64,000 nucleotides of DNA from DASXRU01 sp039933315 (GCA_039933315.1 JBDTOI010000003.1:4724-68723); one strand, 5' to 3'. Shown: positions 47,918-57,837, counted from the first letter of the stretch. Notes: generated by a model from the letters alone, not told the origin. Program-made: numbers and translations.

Positions 47918-50272
47918 TCAACGCCGCGCATGTTCTGCAAGCCGTCGAAAGTAATCTGCCGCGCGTCCCGAGTAAGCCGGCATCAACGACGGATCCGTGC
48001 CGGACGCCGCGCTGCTGTTTTGTTCGGCGATAGCAAATAACTCAGAGATTGATCGCGCCAGTAAGGCCAAAGGCTTCGCCAATCGCTGCTCAAATTCGGT
48101 CTGTGGCAGGGTCGGCTCTTGCTCCAGACGCAAAAGTTCCGATTCAACTACCCGCAACTGACCGGCGGCTTGCGCGATCGTCGGCGCATGATCTCCACCT
48201 GAGCTGGCGAGCAGGCTTTGGGCAGCCCGGCTGGTTTGTTTCGCCGCGCCGGCAATCCTGGTAACTCTTGCGCCTGCCGGCCTGCTCAGGGTGCTCTGCA
48301 AGTCCCGCAAAGCACCGTATGAGTCTGTCAGGGCACTACGGATCGAACCGGCCTCTTTCGATTCCAGCCGCCGGGCAAGTCGCTCCAAACGGGTCTTTAT
48401 TTCATCCAGCTCACCCGCGTAGCGTCGCTTCAAATCGAGGGGTTTGTTCTGGGCTACGACGCGAGGCACATAGCGCACTGCTGACTGGGCGCGCTTTAGA
48501 AGTGCCAGAGCCTCACGTTCATATTGCAGTGCTTTGATTGTGTCGGCGTTAACCAGTTGGTCTTCCGCATCCCACATAGCGCGAATTGCGTAGATGAAAT
48601 CCCTGACTGCGGCCGGAGCGCCGGCCGGTGGTTCGGGAATGCCATGATCGTGAACCTCCATTCGCGCATCGGTGATCGCCCTCGCCCGCTCTGCGACGCT
48701 GCTGTGTTCATCACCATCGCCGCCGGCGGCGCCTTCAGATTTTATGAAGTCATCGAAAGAGTTTCTAAAGTCGCGCTGTTCGGCCGCGATATCGTTCGAT
48801 CTGCCCTTGAAGTCTGCAGGCGATCGCTTCTGCCGTTCGCTATTTAGTTTTTCTGTGTGATTGATGATCAGTCGCTGAGTAAGTAGGAAACGACCCATGT
48901 CATTGGGTCGAAGTTCGCCGACGTTTAGTCTGGGAGCGTCAGGCGCCGCGATTGCAATCAGCATACTCGCGGAACGGCCTGCTGCGCCCGCCGCCGGATT
49001 GTGATCGCGCGCCTCCATCCAGTAAACGAGGGTGTCGCCCGGTCGCACATCGAGTGTCGCCAGGTTGAGTGAAACCATGCCGCGCCATTCTCGCGCCGTA
49101 GATTTTTCGACGGGGCCGGAGCTAACTTCCCCGCTGCTAAATTTCGCGGCGTCTCCTTCTCCCCGGCTCTTTACGTACTTTAGAGAGACCGCCGCCAGGC
49201 CCAGATCGTCACGTCCGGTCCAACGCACACTGATCGGGGCGGCCGGCACCGCGCTAAGAAGCTGATCGCTTGCCGGCTGAGTGATGCGTGCTTCGGGGGA
49301 AGCATCCGGATAAACCTCAATTGATCGAATAACCGACGATCCACGGCCCTCGACCTCGCCCGTCCTTACCTCCAAAGCACCAGTGCTGTTCGCAGTGAAA
49401 CTCCCGCCATAAAGCCCGTCGCCTAGTACGCCCATCGGCTCAGTTGTTCCATTGAAAGCCAGCGTGGCCCCCGGCCTGTTCTGGCCCAGGCGCGCATTAA
49501 CCTCTATGCGCGACCCAGCCAAAGCGCGGACGGATGATTCACCAGATAAATCTTCCATGGGTAAACCGGTGTAGCGCGGGGGCTCAATTCGCAGGCGAAC
49601 TTCTACAAAATCGGCAAGGCCAGGAGTGACCGCAGCTCTACTCGATTTAGTAGCGGCAGAAGATTCATCGCGAGTTAACCAGAGCAGTCGCCGGCTCTCT
49701 TTCGCAAATGCAACCGGGGCAAGTAAGCGGGAAGCGAGCAGGAGGCCAACGGCAACCAGGCAACTAACCGCGGCAAGCGTGAGCAAGCGACGTGAGGAAA
49801 ATAGTCCGGGTTCAATTCGGTCAAACTCAAGCCTGGCCTGAACCTGAAGACGCTCCGCCATGTAAGGCGCAATGGCTGGCCGGCCCCCCGGATTAGCCTG
49901 GTGCTCCGACACTTCGGCAAATGTAGTGACTGCGTTGTCTTGTAGCCCCGCCGCGCGTTCGACCTCGCGCGCTGATTCTGCCAATGTTCGCGCGCGCGCA
50001 AACGCATGAACCGTGCGCCAAAGGAAGAACAATCCGGTGAAAACAATCGAGGCCAACAGGCTGACGCGCATTGTCAACGGCATCGGCCAGAGGTAATCCA
50101 CCACGCTCAGCAGCCATAACAACAACATCGAGACAGCAAGCACGATGGCGACGTGTGGCAGGCCGCGCCATAGTCTTAAGCGGATGCTCAAGCCCCTCAG
50201 TCTTGCCCGCAGGGCTACCTGCGGGGCTGCCGGATTGGGGTCGAATGGGATGAAAGGGGTCTGAGCACTCAT
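47918..50272 (-). CDS. DUF4175-like membrane protein of the Bat operon
   Basis: About 784 residues from ATG 50272, seven bases after the BatA-like stop; ATG 50290 would overlap that gene. Membrane helices are at about 35-55, 62-82 and 165-185 (HVAIVLAVSMLLLWLLSVVD, MRVSLLASIVFTGLFFLWR, LLTLAAVSCLVAVGLLLAS). A beta-sandwich region (about 225-420) contains VEVRLRIEPPRYTGLPMEDL and ISVRWTGRDDLGLAAVSLKY. The C-terminal 330 residues are helical and charged, with likely coiled coils. It matches the layout of DUF4175/TIGR02302-type proteins, which accompany BatA and MoxR in several phyla. The role is unknown; possibly a scaffold for the complex. Confidence 0.8.
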   Translation of the reverse strand: MSAQTPFIPFDPNPAAPQVALRARLRGLSIRLRLWRGLPHVAIVLAVSMLLLWLLSVVDYLWPMPLTMRVSLLASIVFTGLFFLWRTVHAFARARTLAESAREVERAAGLQDNAVTTFAEVSEHQANPGGRPAIAPYMAERLQVQARLEFDRIEPGLFSSRRLLTLAAVSCLVAVGLLLASRLLAPVAFAKESRRLLWLTRDESSAATKSSRAAVTPGLADFVEVRLRIEPPRYTGLPMEDLSGESSVRALAGSRIEVNARLGQNRPGATLAFNGTTEPMGVLGDGLYGGSFTANSTGALEVRTGEVEGRGSSVIRSIEVYPDASPEARITQPASDQLLSAVPAAPISVRWTGRDDLGLAAVSLKYVKSRGEGDAAKFSSGEVSSGPVEKSTAREWRGMVSLNLATLDVRPGDTLVYWMEARDHNPAAGAAGRSASMLIAIAAPDAPRLNVGELRPNDMGRFLLTQRLIINHTEKLNSERQKRSPADFKGRSNDIAAEQRDFRNSFDDFIKSEGAAGGDGDEHSSVAERARAITDARMEVHDHGIPEPPAGAPAAVRDFIYAIRAMWDAEDQLVNADTIKALQYEREALALLKRAQSAVRYVPRVVAQNKPLDLKRRYAGELDEIKTRLERLARRLESKEAGSIRSALTDSYGALRDLQSTLSRPAGARVTRIAGAAKQTSRAAQSLLASSGGDHAPTIAQAAGQLRVVESELLRLEQEPTLPQTEFEQRLAKPLALLARSISELFAIAEQNSSAASGTDPSLMPAYSGRAADYFRRLAEHARR

Positions 50273-50279
50273 CGTATAT

Positions 50280-52262
50280 TCACAAGGCATCACTACGCGA
50301 CATCGAGCGTCCAGGCTTGATTACAAGAAAGAGTTCGAGCATCAGCAATAAGAACGCCAGACCAAGAAAATAGCGCCATTGGCTCCCGGCCGATTCCGTC
50401 GCCTCATGCCATGTACTTCCGGAGACAACCCCCTGCTTCGTGCGGCTTGCAAAGCGATCTCTAACCTCTTGCGGACGAGCCACCAGCCGATCACTTTCTT
50501 CTGGCGGGAAATTGAAAGCGAGAAACCGGACTTGACCTCCAGCTTCGACCCGATAGATGCCCGGATTCGAAAAGGCTGACTGAGGGTGCGCCGCGAGATC
50601 TCGAGCGGTTTTGTTCTTCACAATTCCAGCCGGGTCTGTGATGGTGACTGTCCCGCTGCTATTAATCGAAGCCACCGGTTTACCGAGCTCTTGCGACAAG
50701 GGCGCCGGCGTCGAGATGGCGGAGTCCGCCATCGACCCCACCAGCACAGGAAAGGCAGGCGAAAGACCAAGGTCGCCGGATTGGAGGCCGGGCGAAGTGC
50801 CTAGCACGAGGATTTGCCCCGCCCCGACTTGTTGCCATACCAACGCCGCCTGACCGTTATTCCAGCGCAACAAACTACCGGCTTCGTCGCGCGGAGTAAA
50901 ACTAAAAGCCTTCTTGTGATTGGTCGTGCGCAGTGCGTCGAACGCGTTCTGATCAAAACTGCGCAGGAATGGCGCACCCATGTCGGCCGTCGCGAAATGG
51001 ACCGGCGCATTCCCGCTTGCCGGGCCCAGATTAGTGAACGGCAGCTTGCTGCCTTCGGCGGATCCGGCAAAATCATTCCACGATTTCGCATCCGTATCGG
51101 GGGCGAGATTGAGCCAAACAGTTGCGCCATGTTCTGCCAGCTCAACCAGCCTGCGTATTTCATTCCGATCCGGACTCCGCGAAAGTGTTGCGACGATCAG
51201 CCCGTAGTCAGTCGCGGAAGCCCCTTGAAGGTCTTGTACCTTCTCCAAAGTGAATTTGGAGTCTTTACCGGCGGCGGCCTCTAATGCGGCCTGCCAGTAA
51301 ACGTCAACATCAGCGTCTCCGTTACTGACCAACAAGACTCGTGCACCCAGCGGTGGGACAAATGAAAAGAAGTGGCGGTTGTCGAGTTGGATGTCATCCG
51401 TAGCGACCGGATTAAGCGAGCCAACGATTTGGCCATTGCTTTCGGTGCGCCAGGTAATCTCCGGGAGTTCGCCCGCAGGAGAATTCAACAACCACTTGCG
51501 GCGTTCACCAGCTCGCCCTCTTTGGTCGGAAGCGACCTCCGAGGCTGACAGTTCGATCCCTTTAGACGTTCTCGCCGCAGATACATCGATCAGAAAACTG
51601 TTTTCGCGGAGTTCGCCTCCGACCGGATAAGTGGCAATTGTCGCAAGGGATTTCTCTCGCGCGCTGCTGCTCTGCACCATGAGTCCACTCTGCTGAAAAT
51701 CGGAAACCAAATCGATCTCGGCTGGCCCCGGCGGCTCGGCTGCCAGCAGCGCTTCAGCGGCCGCCAGGCCATTCGCATAATCAGCAGCAGCAGCGTCCGG
51801 GACGTAGCGCTGAAGGGCGGCCTCAAGTTGTTGGCGATCTGAAGTTGGCGAGACTAATACGATTGCCTCTGCCGAGAAGGCAATCAGGGCGGCTCGTTCG
51901 TCTTTTCCCAGTCTTTCAATGATGGCCCGGGCCTGCTGCGTGGCCGCCTCCGCACGACCGCCGGCGCGCATGCTCAGAGAGGTATCCAATAAGATAACTC
52001 TTGTGAGTGGCCGCCGGCCGCGATAGGTAATTAAGGGGCGCGCCAGCCCTGCGACTAGCAAAAGAAGAGCAAACACTCGCAACGCTAACAGCAGCGGTTG
52101 GCGTAGACGGCGTGGTCGAAACTTAAAGGTGCTGGTCTCGCGCAGAAACCGCAGGGATGGAAAATCAAGTCGTTTCGCTCGACGCCGCACCAACAAGTGA
52201 ATCGCCAGCGGCAAGGCGATCAACATCAACGCAATCAGAGTCAGGGGAGCAAGAAAGGTCAT
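50280..52262 (-). CDS. BatA-like membrane protein with VWA domain
   Basis: A 660-residue protein. The N-terminal BatA box is FLAPLTLIALMLIALPLAIH with RRRAKRLDFPSLRFLRE, and a second helix is LLALRVFALLLLVAGLARPL. The VWA domain (about 85-230) has the metal site VILLDTSLSMRAGG (DxSxS) and IDLVSDFQQSG. A large periplasmic region and a final membrane helix (YFLGLAFLLLMLELFLVIK) follow. BatA-type proteins work with MoxR ATPase and DUF58 protein, probably in assembly or folding of envelope proteins. The gene lies between DUF58 and the DUF4175-like gene in the same operon. Confidence 0.88.
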   Translation of the reverse strand: MTFLAPLTLIALMLIALPLAIHLLVRRRAKRLDFPSLRFLRETSTFKFRPRRLRQPLLLALRVFALLLLVAGLARPLITYRGRRPLTRVILLDTSLSMRAGGRAEAATQQARAIIERLGKDERAALIAFSAEAIVLVSPTSDRQQLEAALQRYVPDAAAADYANGLAAAEALLAAEPPGPAEIDLVSDFQQSGLMVQSSSAREKSLATIATYPVGGELRENSFLIDVSAARTSKGIELSASEVASDQRGRAGERRKWLLNSPAGELPEITWRTESNGQIVGSLNPVATDDIQLDNRHFFSFVPPLGARVLLVSNGDADVDVYWQAALEAAAGKDSKFTLEKVQDLQGASATDYGLIVATLSRSPDRNEIRRLVELAEHGATVWLNLAPDTDAKSWNDFAGSAEGSKLPFTNLGPASGNAPVHFATADMGAPFLRSFDQNAFDALRTTNHKKAFSFTPRDEAGSLLRWNNGQAALVWQQVGAGQILVLGTSPGLQSGDLGLSPAFPVLVGSMADSAISTPAPLSQELGKPVASINSSGTVTITDPAGIVKNKTARDLAAHPQSAFSNPGIYRVEAGGQVRFLAFNFPPEESDRLVARPQEVRDRFASRTKQGVVSGSTWHEATESAGSQWRYFLGLAFLLLMLELFLVIKPGRSMSRSDAL

Positions 52263-52299
52263 AACTTCACCACCGGCGTGAACGATTCAAGCCTTTGCG

Positions 52300-52405
52300 C
52301 CTTACGTCCTTCCTTTCTTGGCGCCTTTGCGTGAAACTGCTTCTCGCCATGGCGCCAAGAGAGGAAAGACCACAGCCGCACAGGGCGAGGCTTAATTCAC
52401 CCTTC
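52300..52405. repeat. dispersed TTTCACGCAAAGGCGC-type repeat in the operon gap
   Basis: The stretch ggcgcctttgcgtgaaactg with cttctcgcc (52320-52348) is the inverse of the element at 9265-9325 and resembles 19081-19109. It widens the gap between the DUF58 and BatA-like genes to about 143 bases, the largest gap inside the operon. Confidence 0.5.
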
Positions 52406-53320
52406 TTAGCGGCCGCGCCGTCCCTTCCGGCGCCGTAAATAAATCGCCAACGCCTTATCCAGAGGCTCAGACGTATCGAGAGCAATGTAATCGGTCCCGG
52501 CGCGGGCAAACTCCTGCTCAAACAACTCTATCGTTGCATCGACACGTTTGATGTAGGCGCGGCGAATCTGATCCGCATCCGCCAGCAGCGTCTCGCCGGT
52601 TTCCAGGTCGCGAAACTCGATCATGCCCCGGTGCGCCAGTTCCCTTTCGGCCCGATCCAGCAGATGAAACACGATCACGTCATGCCCTACGCGACGAAGG
52701 CGTTCGACCGCGCCAATAACCTCAGGCGGATCGTCATAAAGATCTGAGATCAGGATGACGAGCCCGCGTCGCTTCCATCCGGCCGCTTCGCGCAGGATTG
52801 AAGGCCCCATCAGCGTCTGGCCGGCGGGCCGCAGCTGTTGCAAGGTAGCGAGAAGCTTATGGAGATGGGCCTGGCCCCCGCTGGCAGGAATGCTTCTACG
52901 TTGTTCGGTGCTGAAACACGTGAGACTAACGCGATCGTTCTGGCGGATTGAGAGGTATGCCAGGGCGGCGCAGAGATAGCGCGCGTAATCGAGCTTGCTG
53001 ATGGTACGAGGCGCATAAGCCAGCGAGGCGCTCACGTCGAGCAACAACCTCACCGGAGCGTTGGTCTCTTCGTCAAAGTCCTTTACGTATAGCCGGTCGG
53101 TGCGGGCGAAGACGCGCCAGTCGATGCGGCGCAATTCGTCACCGGCAATGTATGGTCGATGCTCCGCGAACTCCTGCGCCACTCCCCGGTAAGGGCTGTG
53201 ATGTAATCCGTTGAGGAAACCCTCCACCACTACGCGCGCCACCAGGTCCAGGCGCCCGATAGCGGCCAAAACCGCGGGCTCCAGTAAGCGTTCGCGTTGC
53301 GTTGAGAGGGTCATCGACAT
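52406..53320 (-). CDS. DUF58 domain protein
   Basis: A 304-residue protein of the DUF58 family, which is related to VWA domains. The signature GLHHSPYRGVAQEFAEHRPY is followed by GDELRRIDWRVFARTDRLYV. A VWA-like core has VRLLLDVSASLAYAP (partial metal site, DxSxS) and RRGLVILISDLYDDPPEVIG. Like other members it is probably cytoplasmic and the direct partner of the MoxR ATPase. It follows the pilin-like lipoprotein gene by 12 bases. Confidence 0.92.
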   Translation of the reverse strand: MSMTLSTQRERLLEPAVLAAIGRLDLVARVVVEGFLNGLHHSPYRGVAQEFAEHRPYIAGDELRRIDWRVFARTDRLYVKDFDEETNAPVRLLLDVSASLAYAPRTISKLDYARYLCAALAYLSIRQNDRVSLTCFSTEQRRSIPASGGQAHLHKLLATLQQLRPAGQTLMGPSILREAAGWKRRGLVILISDLYDDPPEVIGAVERLRRVGHDVIVFHLLDRAERELAHRGMIEFRDLETGETLLADADQIRRAYIKRVDATIELFEQEFARAGTDYIALDTSEPLDKALAIYLRRRKGRRGR

Positions 53321-53332
53321 CGACCCCGGCGG

Positions 53333-53794
53333 TCACTGCTGCGGTGGATCGCCGGGCCCGGCTGCTTGTTTGCTGTTGGCGCGAATGACTCCGTCGTTTG
53401 AGTCCAGGAAAAAGTGCCGTATGCCGATAGCCGGCTGGCTTTCCGTCGCTTCCGGATCGGCATTGATTGTGAAGTTGTTGGCCCCGGCGTTCATGGTGAA
53501 CCGGTAGCCCTTGAGGGTGGGCGAATCGGCAGCAAAGCGAACATCGAGCATGCCGGCTTTGTTGAGAGTGCTAAAGCTGCCGTACTCCCCATGCGCGGCC
53601 CGGTATTGGCCCTGGGCCGAGGCAATCGTCCTCAGGGTCTGAATCGTGGAGCCTTCGTCAGCAGCGCCCACCGCCTTGGTGTATGAGTTGAGTCCTTCAG
53701 ATGAACTGCAAGACAACGCGGTGAGCAAACTGAGCAAGGCAAGCAAAGGCATGATGCTGCGTGAGAAATGTTTGCGGCGCAGGGGAGTGTTCAT
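53333..53794 (-). CDS. small lipoprotein with pilin-like globular domain
   Basis: A 153-residue protein with a signal peptide ending in a lipobox (LLTALSC), so Cys29 is probably acylated. The mature part (TLRTIASAQGQYRAAHGEYG, SFSTLNKAG, LKGYRFTMN, HFFLDSNDGVIRANS) has the order and spacing seen in the globular part of type IV pilins and pseudopilins. The hydrophobic N-terminal pilin helix and a GFTLIE leader are absent. Its location in a MoxR operon downstream of pilT is unusual. An aaagga ribosome binding site precedes the ATG. Confidence 0.78.
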   Translation of the reverse strand: MNTPLRRKHFSRSIMPLLALLSLLTALSCSSSEGLNSYTKAVGAADEGSTIQTLRTIASAQGQYRAAHGEYGSFSTLNKAGMLDVRFAADSPTLKGYRFTMNAGANNFTINADPEATESQPAIGIRHFFLDSNDGVIRANSKQAAGPGDPPQQ

Positions 53795-53834
53795 GTTTAT
53801 CAGGTCCTTTCGGCATTAGTGACGCCTCACGTGA

Positions 53835-55502
53835 TCACTTCGCGTAATAGCCGCGCTTGCCGCGCGCGACGGCGTTGGGGCGGTTAACCGTGACGCGCAA
53901 CGCGCGCCACTTTCCATCATGTAGCTTATTCGAAGGACGGTAGGCCAGCGTGTAAACCGTCCCCAGATCCGCCACCACCTGATCATAAACACCGGAGAGG
54001 TCTTTCAACTTCTGCACCTGGTAGAAGTCCCCTCCTCCGGCGTCCCCGAGATCCTCGAGGCGATCGGCGGCAAGGTCCCATGTTTTCTGCTGAATGTCAT
54101 TGGGACTGGTCGGCTCCCAGACCTGTGTGTTGGTCCAGATCATGTAAAGCACGCCATCGAATTCCTGGGCCGACCGGAGCAGATCGTTGTATGGCAGCGT
54201 GGAACCTTCACCGCCGACATTAGGCAAGGTGCTGTCGAGCCCGTCACTCAACAGCACAACCGCGTTGCGGCCCGAACCATTGCCGCCTTTGAACCCCTGC
54301 TCCATGGCAAACGCCAGCGAGTCGTAAAGCTTCGTGCTGCCCACCGGCTGAGTGATCGCGTTAATCCGATCGCGCAGGGCGGCGCGATCCGTGGTTAAGG
54401 GTGAAACAACAACCTGCGTGCCGGCGAACGTGACCACTCCAATCCGATCAAACGGGCGGGCTGCCTCGACGAAATGAAGGGCGGCCGTCTTAATCAAATC
54501 GATGACATTGGAGGTTGAGCCTGACAAATCGATAAGCAGCAGCAGATTGAAAGGCGCCGCTGACGATTCAAACTGAGCAATATTCTGTTCCACGCCATCT
54601 TCAAAAAGTTTGAAGTCCTGCTTCTTGAGTCCAACCAAGCCGCGGGTTGTGCTGCGATCGATGACACTGACATTGACGCTCACCAGTTGGGTGTCAACCC
54701 GGATCACATCGCCTTCAGAAACCTCTTCCGGTGATGAAGAAGCGTTGGCGGCGTCTGCGGCGCGCGCCGATTCGGAGTTGCCTCCAATCAGGCGCGGCGG
54801 CTTTGCTTCCGCTTCCTCGTACGTATCCGGCCGCGCTCCTCTCCTCACGCGTGGAGCCCTCGCCGCCGTGGGACTCGCTAGCGCGAGAGTTATGCGGCCG
54901 CTCTGCGAGTGCAAACGCACCGGTCGATCACCGGCGCCCAGACGTGTTTTCAAAGTTGATCGTCCAGCCACGGCACTGCCATCCACACCAAGCGTCGAGG
55001 AAATCGCGCCGGCCGCAGACTCCGCTGTTATGTTTACATTGGCCTCGGACGGGAAATCGGCATGTATGGGTCCTGAGATGGTCTGCACCAGCAGGGCCGC
55101 CGGCAGTTCACTGAATTTTACTGTGCCCGTCGAGGTGACTATCGCCGCGCGCGTTCGTTCCGGCATGCGGACAGTGAGGCTAACTCCAGCCTCGTTTGCC
55201 AGCCCTGCTTTAACACGCACCGAGAGCAGCCGGTCCGTTCTCTGGATGATTGCCGGTGATCGACTCTGCCGGCCATTCGTCGTGGCCGAGACAGAGACAT
55301 AATTTTCGCCCCAGACCTCCACGATAACGCTGCCGCGCAGGTTTTCTACGCGGAGGTTTCCGTTCTCAGGCAACTCCACCCGGATCGCTTCAAACTCTTG
55401 TGCCTGACTGCCTGTGATACCCAGGCACAAGGCCATAAACGAAAGAGCGAGGAGGGAGCAAAAGAACTGCCTGCTATTTGCTCGACGCGAATTCACTACC
55501 AC
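53835..55502 (-). CDS. exported VWFA-related domain protein (acidobacterial type)
   Basis: From GTG 55502, five bases after the moxR stop and behind aaaaaggt, the product has 555 residues with a signal peptide (FFCSLLALSFMALCLGI, cut near SQAQ). Residues about 35-215 are a DUF4097-like beta-solenoid (LPENGNLRVENLRGSVIVEV, IVTSTGTVKFSELPAALLVQ). The C-terminal half is a VWFA-related domain (VDTQLVSVNVSVIDRSTTRG, LVGLKKQDFKLFEDGVEQNI) with metal site LLLIDLSGSTSN and VLLSDGLDST. Proteins of this type are numerous in acidobacteria. It is probably a periplasmic or surface protein handled by the MoxR complex. Confidence 0.87.
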   Translation of the reverse strand: MVVNSRRANSRQFFCSLLALSFMALCLGITGSQAQEFEAIRVELPENGNLRVENLRGSVIVEVWGENYVSVSATTNGRQSRSPAIIQRTDRLLSVRVKAGLANEAGVSLTVRMPERTRAAIVTSTGTVKFSELPAALLVQTISGPIHADFPSEANVNITAESAAGAISSTLGVDGSAVAGRSTLKTRLGAGDRPVRLHSQSGRITLALASPTAARAPRVRRGARPDTYEEAEAKPPRLIGGNSESARAADAANASSSPEEVSEGDVIRVDTQLVSVNVSVIDRSTTRGLVGLKKQDFKLFEDGVEQNIAQFESSAAPFNLLLLIDLSGSTSNVIDLIKTAALHFVEAARPFDRIGVVTFAGTQVVVSPLTTDRAALRDRINAITQPVGSTKLYDSLAFAMEQGFKGGNGSGRNAVVLLSDGLDSTLPNVGGEGSTLPYNDLLRSAQEFDGVLYMIWTNTQVWEPTSPNDIQQKTWDLAADRLEDLGDAGGGDFYQVQKLKDLSGVYDQVVADLGTVYTLAYRPSNKLHDGKWRALRVTVNRPNAVARGKRGYYAK

Positions 55503-55506
55503 GGTC

Positions 55507-56523
55507 TTACCTTTTTGTTGTGTCTTCGGGAATCGCGCGCAGCACTTCGGCAATAATGTTTTCGGAAGCTATGCCTTCGGCTTCAGCGCGAAAATTGGGG
55601 AGAATTCGGTGTCGGAGTACAGGGTACGCCACCTCGCGAATATCAGCAAAGCTCACGGCGAAGCGCCCATCGAAGAGCGCCCGCGCCTTGGCCCCCAGTA
55701 CCAGCGCCTGACCGGCTCGCGGTCCGGCTCCCCAACGAACATTCTCGTTCACGAAGGGCAGTGCGGCGGACGTCTGCGGACGTGTCGCGCGGAGCAAACG
55801 GGTGGCGTAATCAACAACGTTGCCGGCCACCGGAACATCGCGCACTATTTCCTGCAGGCGAAGGATGCCCGTCGCATCCAGTGTGGGCTGAACGGAGACG
55901 AGCCGGTTGGAAGTGGTTTCCGCGATAATTCGAGACTCGTCAGCAGCGTCCGGGTAGTCGATCACTATTTCAAAGAAGAAGCGGTCCAGCTGCGCTTCCG
56001 GCAAGTGATAGGTACCTTCCTGCTCAATTGGATTCTCGGTTGCCAACACGAAGAATGGCGGGTCGAGCGTGTAGCGCACGCCGGCGGCGGTAACTTGCAG
56101 TTCCTGCATGGCCTCCAGTAACGCTGCCTGCGTCTTGGGCGGAGCGCGATTGACCTCGTCGGCCAGCAGGATGTTCGCGAACAGTGGGCCGTGTATAAAA
56201 CGAGCCTCGCGCCGGCCAGTGGCCCGGTTCTCTTCTATGACCTCGGTGCCGGTGATATCCGAGGGCATCAGGTCGGGAGTGAATTGAATGCGTTTGAATT
56301 GAAGGTGAAGGGCCTGGGCCAGGGTCTTGACCATCAGGGTCTTGGCGAGGCCAGGAACGCCACGCAGGAGGCAATGGCCGCCGCACGCGAGGGCGATGAG
56401 AATCTGCCGCACAACTTCACGCTGGCCGATGATCACCTTGGCAATCTCGCGTTCAAGATCGGCGATCGCTACGGGCAATCCATCCAGCGCCCGGGTCTTT
56501 TCCTGTTCGCTGATTAACTGCAT
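55507..56523 (-). CDS. MoxR-family AAA+ ATPase
   Basis: A 338-residue ATPase with Walker A in GVPGLAKTLMVKTLA, Walker B in ANILLADEVNRAPPKTQAAL, sensor 1 in VLATENPIEQEGTYHLPEAQ and sensor 2 in GPRAGQALVLGAKARALFDG. MoxR proteins act as chaperones that insert cofactors or assemble protein complexes with VWA-domain partners, several of which are encoded just downstream. Start at 56523 lies seven bases after the pilT stop. All key residues are in place. Confidence 0.96.
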   Translation of the reverse strand: MQLISEQEKTRALDGLPVAIADLEREIAKVIIGQREVVRQILIALACGGHCLLRGVPGLAKTLMVKTLAQALHLQFKRIQFTPDLMPSDITGTEVIEENRATGRREARFIHGPLFANILLADEVNRAPPKTQAALLEAMQELQVTAAGVRYTLDPPFFVLATENPIEQEGTYHLPEAQLDRFFFEIVIDYPDAADESRIIAETTSNRLVSVQPTLDATGILRLQEIVRDVPVAGNVVDYATRLLRATRPQTSAALPFVNENVRWGAGPRAGQALVLGAKARALFDGRFAVSFADIREVAYPVLRHRILPNFRAEAEGIASENIIAEVLRAIPEDTTKR

Positions 56524-56530
56524 GAAGGGG

Positions 56531-57766
56531 TCAGCGCTCGATCAGATCAGCCATCGCATCCGGGGCGGGAGCGGTCTCCGCGGGCTTGGGCTTCCCACCA
56601 AAGTCAGCGAGGCGCAATAGCAGGTTGCCGGCGTTGGATGCGTACGAGAGCGCAACTTCCTGGTCCACAATTCCAGTACGGATCATATTCTCAAGCACGC
56701 CATCGAAAGTTTGCATTCCTTCCTGATCACCCTGCTCCATCGCATCGATGAGTGACTTGCCTTCCATCTCACCTCGCTCAATGTACTCTTTAGTACGGGA
56801 GGTTGATTTCAATATTTCAATGGCGGCAATACGTCCCCGGCCATCGGCCCGGGCCATCAAACGCTGCGAGACAATGTAACGGAATGACTGGGACAGGCGG
56901 GTGCGTATGACCTTTTCCTCGTTCTTGGGGAAAACGCCGATAATGCGATCCACCGTTTTCGCGGCATCGATAGTATGCAACGTAGAAAGCACCAAGTGGC
57001 CCGTCTCCGCCGCCTCCATGGCAACTTCTATGGTCTCGCGGTCACGCATCTCGCCCACCAGGATGACTTTTGGGGCCTGGCGCAAGGCAGAGCGTAACGC
57101 ATTCGCGAAATCAGATGTGTCCGTGTAGAGCTCGCGCTGGTGAATCGTACAGTTCTTATGCGCGTGTAGAAATTCAATCGGATCTTCAATAGTAACCACG
57201 TGGTAATACTTCGACTCGTTGATCATGTCTATGATCGCGGCCAGGGTCGAACTCTTACCCGAACCGGTTGGTCCGGTTACCAGGACTATACCGTTCTTAA
57301 GCTCGACAATGTCTTTCAGTTGTTCCGGAAGATTGAGTTCTTCAAAGCGCGGCACACGAAACGGAATTACGCGCATGACGATGGCATGGGTGCCGCGCTG
57401 CATAAAGATGTTGACGCGAAAACGGGCCAGGCCGGGGGCGCCGTAGGAAACATCGGTCGAGCCGTGCTTTTCCAGATTCTGCGCGGCGCCCACGTCCGAA
57501 CCGGCGCGCAGGTGGCTGCCGATAATGAGCTTGGCAATGCCCGCCGTATGCGCCGGGGTTAGCTTTTCCAGACCGGGAATGTAGACGCCCTTCAAGTTTC
57601 CCAGCAGTTCGACCTGCGGCGGACGACCGGGCGAGAAAATCAGGTCACTGACTTTATCGGACACCGACAGCATGGTTCTGAGGACCGCTTCAAAGTTGGG
57701 CGCTGAATTTGCTGCTGAAGCCGGTGAAGCTTTCTCAGGGGGCTTGGGTGGTGGGACTGTGCTCAT
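56531..57766 (-). CDS. pilT: type IV pilus retraction ATPase PilT
   Basis: A 411-residue secretion ATPase. N-terminal PAS-like part (about 25-130), then Walker A in VTGPTGSGKSSTLAAIIDM, the Asp box EDPIEFLHAHKNCTIHQREL, Walker B in VILVGEMRDRETIEVAMEAA and the His box TGHLVLSTLHTIDA. The AIRNLIRE-type PilT signature is not obvious (the C-terminus reads ENMIRTGIVDQEVALSYASN), so it may be a PilT-like motor (PilU class). It is about 40 residues longer than classical PilT, from extra sequence at both ends. No other pilus gene is in the window; the gene lies seven bases before moxR and may share its promoter. Confidence 0.9.
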   Translation of the reverse strand: MSTVPPPKPPEKASPASAANSAPNFEAVLRTMLSVSDKVSDLIFSPGRPPQVELLGNLKGVYIPGLEKLTPAHTAGIAKLIIGSHLRAGSDVGAAQNLEKHGSTDVSYGAPGLARFRVNIFMQRGTHAIVMRVIPFRVPRFEELNLPEQLKDIVELKNGIVLVTGPTGSGKSSTLAAIIDMINESKYYHVVTIEDPIEFLHAHKNCTIHQRELYTDTSDFANALRSALRQAPKVILVGEMRDRETIEVAMEAAETGHLVLSTLHTIDAAKTVDRIIGVFPKNEEKVIRTRLSQSFRYIVSQRLMARADGRGRIAAIEILKSTSRTKEYIERGEMEGKSLIDAMEQGDQEGMQTFDGVLENMIRTGIVDQEVALSYASNAGNLLLRLADFGGKPKPAETAPAPDAMADLIER

Positions 57767-57837
57767 TAAGTTAGAAACCCTTTCCGGGGCGTGGCGAACT
57801 GAAAATACCTGCTTCCGACTTTGCCAGGACTCCTGCG

